From positions 1,369,001 to 1,433,000 of the forward strand of contig NC_083533.1 of assembly GCF_032362555.1 (NCBI RefSeq): 64,000 bases of DNA, written 5' to 3'. A model generated the notes under the pieces. It was given only the letters and a program-made list of their open reading frames with translations, did not search any database and was not told the DNA's origin. This DNA is from Amyelois transitella (lineage: Eukaryota; Arthropoda; Insecta; Lepidoptera; Pyralidae). The translations under genes and the position numbers were made by a program. Shown piece after piece: positions 22,318 to 36,400 of this stretch; the first letter of the stretch is position 1, and every line of letters begins with the position of its first letter.

Positions 22318-22640
22318 CAAATATGTAGTTGACTAATAGTTGCAATAATTATACATTTTAAAACTAAAACGTAGGAAATGTTGCAAAATATCGACGGCCA
22401 TTATAATTATATGTGATCGTCCTTCGAACGTTCTCCGTTTGAAAATGTAAGGCATTTATCTTATGTTTACCCACTTGCCACAAAAGAAGGTTCATGCGCC
22501 ACTTATAAAAAAAATCAGGCGTTTCGCGAATTCTACCCAAACTTTAGTTTTTAACGGGATGAGAACCCCTCATTTTTTTCAGTTTTGTCATTTCTATTAA
22601 TAATAATAAGTGTTTATGAAAATCCACTCATAATAATAAT

Positions 22641-22960
22641 GTGCCGTGTGGTTCCCGACACGTAGGTATGACCCTGTCACCACACCATCATAGACACGTG
22701 ACATTCTATAAAGATCACATTCGGACGCCATATTTTCAAGTGTTAAAAAAATATTTGTCGATCTTAAATCTAAGTAGTTTTAAGTGAGTTAATTTGCCAG
22801 TCATTCATTTTAACCGTCTTCAAAAGAAAAATGGTTCTCAGTTTGATCTACGTGTGTATTTTTGTCCGCGATTATCACGCGTTTTGCAGAACCGATTTTG
22901 ATGCGATTTACGTTAAAGTGTTTGTTGCACTTACGAGAAGGCTTTGGAAATTAAACCGTA
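22641..22960 (+). promoter_or_regulatory. Weak candidate promoter with a repeat scrap
   Basis: An isolated nA head (22641-22662) is followed by CTATAAAG near 22706 and a possible donor aa|GTGAGT near 22785. It is an alternative candidate for an untranslated first exon of the reductase gene. From about 22810 the sequence resembles the interspersed repeat that also flanks the microsatellite at 35 kb (accgattttgatgcg). Weak evidence. Confidence 0.2.
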
Positions 22961-23044
22961 TTTAAAAAAAGAGGGATTGTTTGTAGACGGTTCTCTTTTT
23001 ACAAAAGTTATCATTTTTCGCATCACATGTAGGTATATTTCTTG

Positions 23045-23282
23045 TACCGTGTGGTTCCCGGCACCAATACAAAAAAGAATAAGACCACTCCATCTCGTTC
23101 CCATGGATGTCGCTAAAGGTGACTAAAGGATTGGCTAAAAAACTTGGGATTCTTGTTTTAGGCGATTTTTGAATCTCAATTCTATCATTTAACCAAACAG
23201 CTGAACGTGGCCATTCAGTCTTCAATACTGTTGGCTCTATCTACCCCGCAAGGGATATAGACGTGACCATATATAGGTATGT
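23045..23282 (+). repeat. nA element
   Basis: Head ccgtgtggttcccggcacc; a ~20-bp deletion removes the gggctagcaacc block. Confidence 0.9.
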
Positions 23283-23548
23283 TTGTGTGTATGTATGTAA
23301 CATAACAAGCCAATCAATAATTTATACATATAAGTATCATTTGTGGTTAGACATAATGGTAATCATATCTTATTACTGTAACTTTCTCCGTTATAACTAG
23401 AAGAAAATCAATGATACTCTAATATTAGATTGCATGATACAACGTAATAATATGAAGAAAGTGAAGGCGGTAATCGCTAACGGGGTAGACAGAGCCTTAG
23501 TCACAAGAATGTAAAACCACGATTAGCTAGATGATTGAAGGATTATGT

Positions 23549-23793
23549 AACATACATATAGTCACGTCTATATCCCTTGCGGAGTAGACAGAGCTAATAG
23601 TTTCGGTCAGGCCACGTTCAGCTGTTTGGCTTAATGATAGAATTGAAATTCAAATAGTAATAGGTTGCTAGCCCATCGTCTAAAAAAAGAATCACAGGTT
23701 TATAAGCCTATCCCTTAGGCGCTTTTTACGTCATCCATGGGAAAGAGATGGAGTGGTCCTATTGTTTTTTTTTCAATTGATGCCGGCAACCAC
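23549..23793 (-). repeat. nA element
   Basis: Reverse; lacks the last few bases of the head. Confidence 0.9.
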
Positions 23794-23828
23794 GTTTTGT
23801 TCTTCTACATTCATATCTACTTTCTTCA

Positions 23829-23909
23829 TACATATAATCACGTCTATATCCCTTGCTAGGTAGACAGAGCGTCTTAATAAGACTTACAGGCCACGTTCAG
23901 CTGTCTACT
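23829..23909 (-). repeat. nA tail fragment
   Basis: Reverse tail third only, catacatataatcacgtc to cgttcagctgtct. Confidence 0.85.
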
Positions 23910-23946
23910 TTCTATTCTTTAAAAAATTAAAATATTTAAATCAAAT

Positions 23947-24069
23947 ACCCGAAACCGCCGAGCTTGCATGAAGAGAGTTATGAATGTGTATGAAGCGAAG
24001 GAAGTATGCAGAGATCGTGGCAAGTGGGAAGAGGTAGTCGTAGTAGTGATTTTATGTATGTATGTATGT
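23947..24069 (+). repeat. RTE-A 3' fragment
   Basis: From acccgaaaccgccgagc to the TATG tail, with a small deletion near the stop codon. Confidence 0.9.
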
Positions 24070-24118
24070 AAATATTATAATTATTATATTTTGTGTAGGT
24101 ATATCTAAATATATTTAT

Positions 24119-24260
24119 TTAGTTTAACCCCACATGAAGTTCTCTGTAAGACCCAATGGCTGACTGGTAGATAATGCTTCCAGCATTAAGTCCGCCAATT
24201 GTGCTATACATTTGTATCTTGTGCAATGAAGTTTAAATAAATAAAATAAATAAATCAAAT
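24119..24260 (+). repeat. rep-G copy
   Basis: Matches 52735-52860: gttctctgtaagacccaatgg, gcattaagtccgccaattg, then aaataaataaa. It ends 15 bp before the acceptor of the first coding exon of the reductase. Confidence 0.85.
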
Positions 24261-24277
24261 ATTTTCTTGTTACAGAC

Positions 24278-24465
24278 ATGACGACGGACGTGCAGTTAAC
24301 CCACCTTACGAAAAAGGAGGGTTCTGACATCACTTTCAAGGACATGGTGGAGGAAACGTCCGTCACGGAAGAATCACAGATCCAGAAGTTCTTCGCTGAC
24401 TCCACTGTCCTCGTGACGGGGGGTACCGGGTTCCTTGGGAAGTTGCTGGTGGAGAAATTGTTGAG
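24278..24465 (+). CDS. Fatty acyl-CoA reductase, coding exon 1
   Basis: Acceptor gttacag before 24276; ATG at 24278; donor AG|GTGAGT. Encodes residues 1-62 including VLVTGGTGFLGK. Confidence 0.95.
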
Positions 24466-27400
24466 GTGAGTGTGGTTTGTTTATGACGTAACTAGCTGTC
24501 CCGGCAAACGTTGTTTTGCCATATAAATACTTAATTTTAAAGAAATTTCTAGTAATAAATATAATAATTAATTACATACATACATACACATGGTCACGTC
24601 TATATCCCTTGCGGGGTAGACAGAGCCAACAGACTTGAAAAGACTGAATGGCCACGTTCAGCTATTCGGCTTAATGATAGAATTGAGATTCAAATAGTTA
24701 CAGGTTTAGTTTGTAAGCCTAACCCTTAGTCGCCTTTTACGACATCCATGGGAAAGAGATGGAGTGGTCCTATTCTTTTTTGTATTGGTGCCGGGAACCA
24801 CACGGCACTATTAATAATTTATAGCTTTTTATATCGATTCAAAAATGACGAAGTTCCATACAAACTTGCACCCCCTATTTCATTCCCTTGGTATAGAATT
24901 TCAGGATAAAAAGTAGCCTATATTCTAATCCAGGTTACTAATTATATCTGTGCCGAATTTTGTTCAGATCCGTTCGGTAGATTTTGCGTGATGCGCGTAC
25001 AAACATACAGACAGACAGACAAAAAATTCTAAAAAAAATTGTTTTGGCTTCTATTGACCCTAAAAAGACCCCTTATAATTTTTTTTCTTAAATATCTTGT
25101 ACAGTACAGTATAATGTACAGACAAAGTTCAGTTACAGTTTTATTATATGTATGGATTTGTAGACACATAACATTTGTACGCTTAAGCATAATTGGTTTT
25201 TTTAAGTAGTCCGTAGGTACTCCTCCTAAATTATTCATCCTCGAGAGCTTCAATGATGCCTAAATAACTATTCCAGGCGGAAGAAGTTGCGGGCACAATT
25301 AGTTATTACGTAAAATGAAACTAAAACTATTTGTCGAGTAAGAGGCGTGATTTTAAATTATGTACCTACACGTTAAGGACGATCTGGTAAAGGGTCAGGT
25401 CAAAAGTACCCGAAACCGCCGAGCTTGCATGAAGAGAGTGATGAATGTGGATGAAGCGAAGGAAGTATGCAGAGATCGTGGCAAGTGGAAAGAGGTAGTC
25501 TCTGCCTACCCCTCCGGGAAAGAGGCGTGATTTTATGTATGTATGTATGTATGTACCTACACATGTATGTATGTAACAATTCTCAGTCACGCGAAGTCAC
25601 AGGGAACCACTAGTATACCGTAATGATTACGCCAGTCATTAATATCACCTTGTTTAATTTAAATTAGGCCGTCCACAAACGTAATTAATAAAACAATCGC
25701 GTATAACTTACGCACGTTTGAAGGCAGCCTTGGCTTGTGTATAGACGGACATCGATAGGAAATCTTGATACACGCATTATCACGTCTTTATCCCTTATGG
25801 GGTGGACAGAGCCAACAGTCTCGAAAAAGATTGTAAGAACTACATTCGGCTGTACGGCTTAAAGATGGATTTGAGATCAAAATAGTGACATCTCTTAGTC
25901 GCCTTTTACGACTTCCACGGGAAAGAGATGGAGTGGTCCTATCCTTTCTTTTCTAATGGTGCCGGAAACCACACGGCACATTGTACGATTAAAAAATCTC
26001 ATCTCCCGTAGAATGACATGCGCGACGCCATTTTACTTCGCGAAAAACTATCTCTGTCCCCCTCTCACGCCATAATAAAAAGCGAAACAGCGATAGTCGG
26101 ATGGTTGGTCATAAGAAAATAGTCCCGTTTTCCTCAATAAATTCAAGTCACTCAATCAGGCCTTCAATAAGATTATGATAATGAAGAACTACACAATCAA
26201 ATATATTCCTTAATCCCTTGCAATACTGCTTAATTCTAAAGGATATGGGTACAACCTTAAAAGATTACAATGTTTTATATTCAAAACATGAATCTTTACA
26301 ATGATAGCTTTGGGTTTAAACTCATTCGTTTGGAAATTGTAAGAGGGGGAAATAGTTAGGTGTAGGTACCTAATTAGAATATTGAAAAAATAAAATAATA
26401 GGACCTCTCCATCTCGTTTCCGTGGATGTCGTAAAAGGCGACTACGGGATAGGCTTATAAACTTGTAATTCTTCTTTAATGCGATGGGCTAGCAACCTGT
26501 CACTATTTGAATTTCAATTCTATGATTTAGCCAAATAGCTGAACGTAGCCGTTTAGTCTTCAAGACTGTTGGCTGTCTATCCCGCAAGGGATTTAGACGT
26601 GATTATATTATACAATACACATATTTGTTGACATTAATTTTTATTTTTGTATAAGTATAATATTCCAACTGATATTATAATATGCGAAAGTAAGTTTATT
26701 TGTTTGTTTTTTTCGTTATCTCTTCACGGGTAGAAAACGGGTGACGCAAAAAGGGCACAGGTTCGAATCCCACCCCGGCCATGTACCAATGACTATTTTA
26801 TAAGTTATGTACATTAGTTTTAATACAACGCGATGCTCTTACGGTGAGGGAAAACATCGTAAGGAAACCTACACATTCAGGCAACTGGATGTGCAACCAT
26901 GATCCTATACCTGCAAAGGTTGCGGAGGTCAGACGGGAGTCGCTTCGTGTAAAAACCTGACTCACCCAATCCAGGGTCCATGGTCAAAGGCACACCCCGG
27001 GCTCCTCTCCAGAGTGGTGAGGATGCAACCGGGACTAAAGCCAGGAGGAAGAATTACTTCTTACTGTCTTATTATTTAAATACGCGACCCTAAAATGGAA
27101 CAATAAGACTATTAAATGTGTATGTTCATCTGTTACACCTTCGTAGTAGGTATAGGCCTTTGCATAATGACCCATTAATAATATCTTATATTCTTGTAAC
27201 CTACTTACGTTTGAGCCTTGTGGTTTCTGGCACTAAAGACTCCTTTTTCCCATGGATGTCGTTAAATGCGACTAAAGGCTAATAAACTTAGGATTCTTGT
27301 AGGCGATGGGCTAGCAACCTGTCACTATTTGAATCTCAATACGTGGCTTTGTCTTTTCAAGACTGTTGGCTCTGTCTACTCCGCAAGGTATATCATCTTG

Positions 27401-30400
27401 CCAGTTGCCACGATCTCTGCATACTTCTTCCGCTTCATCCACATTTATAACTCTCTTCATACAAGCTCGGCGGTTTCGGGTACTCTTGACCTGATCCTTC
27501 ACCAGGACGTCCTTAATTTGATCAAGATACGTTCGTCTAGGTCTTCCCACTCCGACCTTTCCCTCCACACTCTCCTTGTACATTGGCTTAGTCAACCTGC
27601 TTTCATTATTCTTCTCCACATGACTAAACCATCGTTTATAATTATATCCCGGCTTTTTCTTTTTTACTTGCGTCTTATATTCCACGGCTTGAGAGGGCTG
27701 TAAGTCCTACTAATATTATTGTAAATGCGAAAGTTTGTGAGTATGTCAGGATGTCAGTATGGATGTTTGATACTCTTTCACGCAAAAACTACAGAACCGA
27801 TTACGATGAAATTTGGTATGTAGGTAGCTGAAGACCCAGAATAACACATAGGCTACTTTTTATCCCGGAGTTCCCGCGGGATTGATCGTATTTCCATGAG
27901 GACGAAGACTCTAGTTAATTATAAAGTCGTCTAGGTATCTGTACCGAGAATGTTCGCTCGATTATAAATCATTAGTGTGACGTCCATTTTACAAACGTGA
28001 CGTGTATAATTTATAACTTTGTACAATATATAGGAATCAGATCGCAGATGTGCAATACTTAGTATGCGATTTGCAAACCAACAATATGATTTGCATAACA
28101 CTGAGGCGACGTAATTTCCCCGTGTTAAAAAAAAATATCTGAACAATATATTTATAATGCTTTTGATACACAAGTTTATTTATTTACGGTTAAGATGCCG
28201 TGTGGTTTTCGGCATCTTTTTCTCTCATGGATGTCGTAATAGGCGACAAAGGGATAGGCTTGTAAACTTAGGATTAGATATTCTTTTAGGCAATGGGCTA
28301 ACAGTCTTTAAATATTTGAATCTCAATACTACAATTAAGCCAAACAGCTAAACGTGGCCTATCAGTCTTTTCAAGACTATATGTATGTATGGGGTAGACA
28401 AAACCAATAGTCTCGAAAAAGTGTTCAGCTATATAGTTTAAAGTATAATAATAAAGACGTATTTATGTGAAATTATGCGATTTTTTCTAATGTACGCCGT
28501 TTGGTTCCCGGCATTTTGGATTAGGACATATGTTTCCCATGGATATCGTAAAAGGCGACTCACGGAAAAGCAAATAAACGTGGGGTTCTTCTCTCTCATT
28601 CTTCTATGCGAAGAGCTAGCAACCTGTTACCATCTGAATCTCAATTCCGTCATTAAACCATAACAGATTAACGTGGCCTTCCAGTCTTTACCAGTTTATT
28701 GGCTCTGTTTACCCCGCAACGGATTTAAACGTGACTATATTTATATATGTAAATTATTGCGATTTTTTTTATCTAATCCTACGCGTCCGGAATATAAAAA
28801 ACAAATACTTATACAACTTCATACACACAACATAATCCTTGGCATAGGTCACGCGAGTAGTTCAAATATTTACTCCGTGACATGAACAGGTAGGTACTTA
28901 TTTGTTCACGTCTCTTGGGCCATATTAGCATAAAGTTCCATTCAGTACTTAATGTAACATACATACACACATACATATAATCACGTCGATAACACCCGCG
29001 GGGTAGACAGAGATGAGCGTCTTGAAAATACTGATAGGCCACGTTCAGCTGTTTGGCTTACTGATAGAATTGTGATTCATATAAAGTGACAGGTTGCTAG
29101 CCCGTCACCTAAAAGAAGAATCCCAAGTTTATAAGCCTATCCCTTAGTCGCCTTTTACGACATTCATGGGAAAGAGATGGAGTGGTTATTCCTATTCTCT
29201 TTTCTATTGGTGCCGGGAACCACACGGCATATACTTAATGTTGTTTTTGACATCTATACTAAAGTACATTCGTCCACGATTTAGATTTAAAAAAAAACTA
29301 TATTTGTAAATTGACGTAAGGTGAAAATGCTGCAGTGTAGTTTTGTTCCATCGCTTCTTCTACACATGCGCTTTGAAAGCGGTAGCAGATATAGGTAATT
29401 AGATTTAAGTTGTGTGACGTCAATAAGTGATGAGTTGTATACAATTTAAATAATAAATCTATTCTTTTCTATATACCTATAAACATATTCTAGTCTTTAT
29501 TCTGTATGGAGTAGTCAGAGCCAACAATTTCGAAAAGAGTGGAAAGTAATTTTTTATCACACAAACAGTTTGAGTTAGCCGCGATGTAAGTTCCAGACTT
29601 GTGTCATGGGATCAACTCAACGATACTTATATTTTTTATGAATTCACTGTAAATATCAGGAAAAAAAATTTTCATCAGGACCTAACCGATGATTGAATCC
29701 GGGACCTTTTGGTTTAGAGGTAAAATTTAATCTAACCACTGTGCCAAAAAAAAAATAGGACCACTCCATCTCTTTCCCACGTATGTCGTAAAAGGCGACT
29801 AAGGGATAGGCTTATAAACTTGGGATTCCTCTTTTAGGCGATGGGCTAGCAACCTGTCACTATTTGAATCTCAATTCTATCACTAAGCCAAACAGCTGAG
29901 CGTGGTCTTTTCAAGACTGGTGGCTCTGTCTACCCCGCTAGGGATATAAACGTGATCATATGTATGTGTGTATGCACCGTGCCAAAAGGTTAGCGGCCTT
30001 GGTGGTAAAATTGTGCTTAAAATAGTGCAGGTCAAATCCCAAGTTTATAATCCTATTCCTTAGTCGCCTTTTACACCGCCAGTCCGTCTACCCCGCAAGT
30101 ATAAAAGATGTGATTTTATGTATGTATGTAAGTTTACACCAAAAACATAAAAAAAATACAATCTAAGGTTATGGTGGATTTTTTTTTTTATTTCCTGTTT
30201 ACAAAAGAATAATTTTGTTACCTATTTTTTTTTGTCATTTCTCAAAATCCATAGGAATATTTTGTTTTGTAAGTGTATGATGAGATGATGTTTAAAAGGC
30301 CCAGTTATAGGAAAATTTTCTACCTAGAACTACACTATTAACTAGCAGTTTAGATCATGACTGACGTAGGTATATAGTTACTATAAGGAAAATGGTATAA

Positions 30401-33400
30401 AAAAAAACAAAATTACATTTTATGCAGAAAATATGGTCACATAGTGTGGAAATTGTGGTCAAATAAAATAATATGTTGTATGCATACATACATATAATCA
30501 CGTCTTTATCCTTCACGGGGTTGACAGAGCCAACAATAGACTGAAAGGTCACGTTCAAATTTGACTTGAGTCTCAATTCCATCATAAAGCCGTACAGCTG
30601 AACGTTGCGACTGCCGGCTCTGTCTACCCTGTGAGGGATATAGACGTGACTATATGTATGAGATTCAAATCAATAGTGACAAGTAAGTATTTGCATCGTT
30701 GTATATAACACTAGATTTATTCTGATTTTTTTAGTTTTAATTTATCTGACTAGTCTTTATAAGTCTCACCTATTATAACTAGCCTAACTACTCTTTATAA
30801 GTTTCACCTATTATGACATAATAGCTGAGACTTATAAATACTAGTTTATACGCCGGTTTTGCTTCCGTGGGATTTTTCCTGATACTATATACTCCAAGCA
30901 GGTTTCCTCACAATGGTTTCCCTCGTCGTAAGTGCATGGGTTAGCACTCAAACTAATGTATGTTACTCAGAAAAGCGAGTCAATGGTACATGGCCGAGGC
31001 AGGATTTGAACCTGTGTCTTTACATGCATGACTTGCGTATGTATGTTATAGCTGGGCACTCGATGACCGACGCGACGCATACATATATGGTTTAAGTAAT
31101 TAATGTAATGTAGGTGACTTAATTATTGGAAATTTCTAGCCGCCAAAAACGCTTCCAGAAATTATGTTAAATTTTATTATCATTAAAAAGTCATTAATTA
31201 ATGATTTGTTGACGCCAATATTGATACGTATCTAATAATTTGTTATTTTATGAGTCATCTTTGAGAATCAGCAATAATTAGGTTACTAATCAAAAAAATA
31301 ATTAACAGCATATTAGATTATTCAAAGTTTATGATATTTATAGTAAAGTGTGTATTACACTTGCTTGTGCCGTGTGGTTCCCGGCACCAATAGAAAAAAG
31401 AATGAGAAGAAAAAGGACCACTCCATCTCTTTCTCAAGGATGGTAAAAGGCTACTAAGGGATAGGCTTATATACTTGGGATTCCTTTTTTAGGAGATGGG
31501 TTAGAAACCTGTCACTATTTGAATATCAATGTCATCATTAAGTTGAACGTGGCCTTTCAGTCTGTTCGTGGCTGATGGCTCTGTCTACCCCGTAAGGGTT
31601 AAAGACGTGATTATGCGTATATATGTATGTTTACACCAAAATCATTCAAAACCAATGTTAGCGCGTAATTTATTTTTTTTATTTATATATTTTCTTTATA
31701 TTATTTATATATTACATTTTTATAAATTCTAATTATTCATTTATTTGCTAATTTATGTAAACAGAAAACATTAAGACTTATAATCACAGGAAACAAAATT
31801 ACAATGTATATTTCTTCCTTTTCTTGTGGATGAAGCGAAGGAAGTGTGCAGAGATCGTGACAAGTGGAAAGAGGTAGTCTCTCCCTACCCCTCCGGGAAA
31901 GAGGCGTTATTTATGTATGTATGTATTTCTTCCAGGTCATGTCCAGACATAAAGAAGTTGTTCCTGCTAGCCAGACCGAAGAAGAACAAGGAAGTCGCGA
32001 AGAGATTGCAGGAGCAGTTTGATGATGTCGTATGTATCACTACATATTATAAAGTCCCCCTATTTTTGTTCTGTGTCTGTATGTATCCGCTAATCTCGAA
32101 AAATGGTGGACGTATTTTGTTCCTGAAATGTCGGGAATAGGGATTTCTGAGGAACTAACTATGTGCCGTGTGGTTCCCGGCACCAATAAAAAACATAGGA
32201 CCACTCCATCTCGTTCCCATGGATGTCGTAAAAGGCGACTAAGGGATAGGCTTATAAACTTAGACGATGGGCTAGCAACTCGTCCACATTTCTATTTTCA
32301 TTCTAAGTTTGGATAGTTGTGAAGTTGACGTTATTGTAGAAAATGTTTGATTGTTACCGTTTCTTCTGCACTGACGCTTTGGAAGCGGAAGTAAACTTAG
32401 TTTCAAGTAATTTATTTTATGTCTAAACTAAAAGATATGACAATTATTAAGTGATATGAAGAGTACCACAATAATATATGTTATGTTTGTAGACGTTAAA
32501 CTCCAGAATGACAGAACTGATTTTGATGACATTTTGTTTGTTGTGTGGCTATGAAACATGGACAAAATAAAGGGTACAATTTTTTTTGGAAACTATAATA
32601 CTTGATAAAGAACCCTTTTGCCCAGCTAATGAAATTAGAATGACACCTTAGCAAAAATATCGAGTCTTATGAGAATTTTTTGTTGACACGGGTGATATAC
32701 ATGTGGGAGAAGTTTTGTTTTTTGTTTTTATTTAAATCTTTTTTGTTAGCTGACTTACTTATTTTTACATTGGTATGTTACTAAGAGATAGAATAGTGAG
32801 TCTGTGGTACGATGTAAGATGCTATAAGATGTGTTTTTAAGAAGTCCAATAAAATAAGAAGATTTACGATATAATTCCACACTGTTTTACCTTCATTCCC
32901 ACATACATACATAGGACCATATTGAATTTGAAACGTTTAATTTTTCAGCTTTACGACAAACTTAGGAAAGAGAATCCAGACTTTTTGCAGAAGATCGCCA
33001 TTTTGGAAGGAGACGTTGGTCAATTGGGTCTTGGTCTGAATGACGAGGATAGAACCAAAGTTATCAATGAGGTGAGTCATCATATTATCTTGGCGTCTGT
33101 GGCGCAGCGGCAGTACGCTTGTCTGTGTCACCGGAGGTCCCGGGTTCGAATCCCGGCCAGGGCATGATGAGAAACGAACTTTCTCTGATTGGCCTGGGTC
33201 TTGGATGTTTATCTATATAAGCATTTATAATAAAATATAGTATCGTTGAGTTAGTATCTCGTAACACAAGTCTCGAACTTGCTTCGGGGCTAACTCGAAT
33301 CGAACTCTGTGTAATTCGTCCCGTATATATTTAGTATTTTGTTAATGGGCTGCTTATCAGATTTAAGACTTTCTTGTCTAACCTCCAGGAATTCTCTGCT

Positions 33401-36400
33401 TCCAGGTCGAGGTGATATTCCACGGGGCAGCCACAGTGAGGTTCGACGAGCCCCTGAAGACAGCTGTCTCCATTAACGTGAGGGGAACGAGGGAGATGTT
33501 CCTGCTGGCGAAGAACTGCCACAAGTTGAAGGCATTAGTCCACATATCTACTGCTTATAGGTACAATTTCATTTTAATTTTTGAACGTCATTGAACTTAA
33601 AATTAATCAAAATTCAAACTTTTTGTTCATTATTATGGGACACTTCAACATCACTTTATAATTTTCATATCTTTTGGTTTCACAACATTAATCTCGCTGA
33701 ATTTACGGGATTATCGTCTCCATACCAAGTAAGGAATTTATATGCCTGGAAAAGTCAAATCCCTAGACCCAATGGTTTTGCCTGTGGGTTAATATGTCAA
33801 TTAGTCATCTTAATTATTTTGTTAATTTTGTATTTTAGGAATTTCACTTTATTTATTTAAACTTTATTGTTAAAAAATACAAATGTGAAGCACAATTGGC
33901 GGACTTAATGCTAGAAACATTATCTTTATTTTATTTAGATGGTTTTATTATAAGTCTCTATTTGTTCGTAAACTCTCTGAGACATAATTATATTTATCCT
34001 ATTCCTTTTAAAAAAATCTTAAAGATTTTCTGTCAAGTTTATTTACCTAGACGACTTTTTGTTTTCAGCAACTGCCTTCAGAATGTCATCGAGGAGAAGT
34101 TCTACGAATGCCCATTGCCGGGAGACAACCTTATCGACTTGGTGGAGACCTTGGATGATAAGATCATCAACAATATCACTCCTGGGTAAGACATCATGTT
34201 TACTTTCATCAGCTAATTACAGTGAGAATACGACTCGCTCAACCAATAGCAGCGATGAGATTCTTTTGGGATATTAACGAAAATTGTTTTAATTTAAATG
34301 CCGTGTGGCTCTCGGCACCAATAAAAACCACCCGCATCTCTTTACCATGGATGTCGTAGTAGGCGACTAAGGAATATTCTCTTAAACTTAGGATTTTTCT
34401 TTTAGGCGACGGGCTAGCAACCTGTCACTATTTGAATTTCAATTCTATCATCAAGCCAAATAGATGAACGTGGCCTATCAGGCTTTTCAAGACTATTAAC
34501 TCTGTCACCACCCCGCGTGGGATATACACGTGATTTTATGTATGTTCCATCTGTGACTTCATCCGCGTGGAATAGTTATTTTGGGCATCGTTGAAGCCCC
34601 CAAGGATAAATAATTCTCCCCGTTTTTCTTATAGCTTCTTATAGTTGCAGCGTGATGTTATAAAGCCTAAAGTCTTCCTCGACAAATGGTCTTTTCAACG
34701 CAAAAATAATTTTTCAATTGGAACCAGTAGGTCCTGAGATTAGCGCGTTCAAACAAACAAACTCTTCAGCTTTATAAATATTTATAATATTAATATGTAT
34801 GTATGTAATTTACAGATTACTTGGCGACTGCCCCAACACATACACGTATACAAAAGCGGCTGCTGAAGACATTGTGTTGAAGTACTCCAAAGGTCTACCT
34901 GTGGCTCTGTTCAGGCCAGCTATTGGTAAGGAGTCTTTAAGTTTTTTTTTTACGGAACTTCGTTGAAAAATCTTTTGACCGCCTTCAAGAGAAGAAAAAG
35001 TCTGTTTGTATGTCTGTATGTATGTTTGTCTGTTTGTCTGTTTGTCTGTATGTCTGTCTGTATGTCTGTCTGTATGTCTGTCTGTTTGTATGTTTGTCTG
35101 TTTGTATGTTTGTAAGTTTGTATGTTTGTATGTTTGTATGTTTGTATGTTTGTATGTTCGTATGTTCGTATGTTCGTATGTTCGTATGTTCGTATGTTCG
35201 TATGTTCGTATGTTCGTATGTTCGTATGTTCGTATGTTCGTATGTTCGTATGTTCGTATGTTCGTATGTTCGTATGTTCGTATGTTCGTATGTTCGTATG
35301 TTCGTATGTTCGTATGTTCGTATGTTCGTATGTTCGTATGTTCGTATGTTCGTATGTTCGTATGTTTGTATGTTTGTATGTTTGTATGTTTGTATGTTTG
35401 TATGTTTGTATGTTTGTATGTTTGTATGTTTGTATGTTTGTATGTTTTTATGTTTGTATGCATGTTTGTGTGTATAATAATAATAGTCACATTTTGACAA
35501 TATAATTTATAATGGTTCTTACTTTGTAAGTAAGTTTGAATGTATATTTATATGTATGTAGGTTTGTCGACGATAATCTCGCGTTTCGTTGAATCGATTG
35601 TGATGCGGTTTTCAGGAAAGTGTTTGTTTAATTTTAAACCTATCGTTAAATCGTTCCCGGCACCAATAGAAAAAAGATTAGGACCACGCGATCTCTTTCC
35701 CATGGATGTCGTAAAAAGCTGCTAAGGGATAAGCTTACTAACTTGAGATTCGTAACGCTGACGGTGGGCTAGCAACCTGTCACTATTTGAATCTCAATTA
35801 CATCGTAAAGCCATACAGCTGAACGTGGCCTTTCGGTCTATTCAAGACTGTTGGTTCTGTCTACCCCGCAAGGGATCTTGAACAGTCTTGAAGAGATTGA
35901 TGGGCCACGTTCAGCTGTTTGGGTATTTGTTAGAATAGAGATTCAAATAGTGACAGGTTCGGTCTACCCCGCAAGTGATAGGTATAGTGATTATATTTAT
36001 TTCGTTCGATGGATCGTTAATAAATTAGAATTCTATTGTGTTTTTTTTTTTGCAGTGATCGGAACAGCCAATGAACCTGTGTCAGGTTGGATAGACAACG
36101 TATATGGACCCACAGGTGTAAGTGTTATTTGGCATGACATTATATTTAATTATGCCTGAGGTATATATATTTTTTTTTGTCTTACGAGATACTAGACTTG
36201 TGTTACGAGATACTAACTCAACGATACCATATTTTATAATAAATACTTACATAGACAAACATCCAAGACCCAGGCCAATCAGAAGTTCGTTTCTCATCAT
36301 GCCCTGGCCGGGATTCGAACCCGGGACCTCCGGCGTCACAGACAAGCGTACTACCGGTGCGCCACAGAGGCCGTCAAACGTCATGTGTGAGTGACAGAAA

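Noticed and set aside
27311..27685. Reverse ORF of 124 codons with VEGKVGVGRP
   Set aside because: A truncated 3' end of RTE-A, not an independent gene.
34810..35505. Long ORFs of Tyr-Lys-His-Thr or Met-Phe-Val-Cys repeats on both strands
   Set aside because: Produced by a stop-free microsatellite inside an intron; present in several frames at once.
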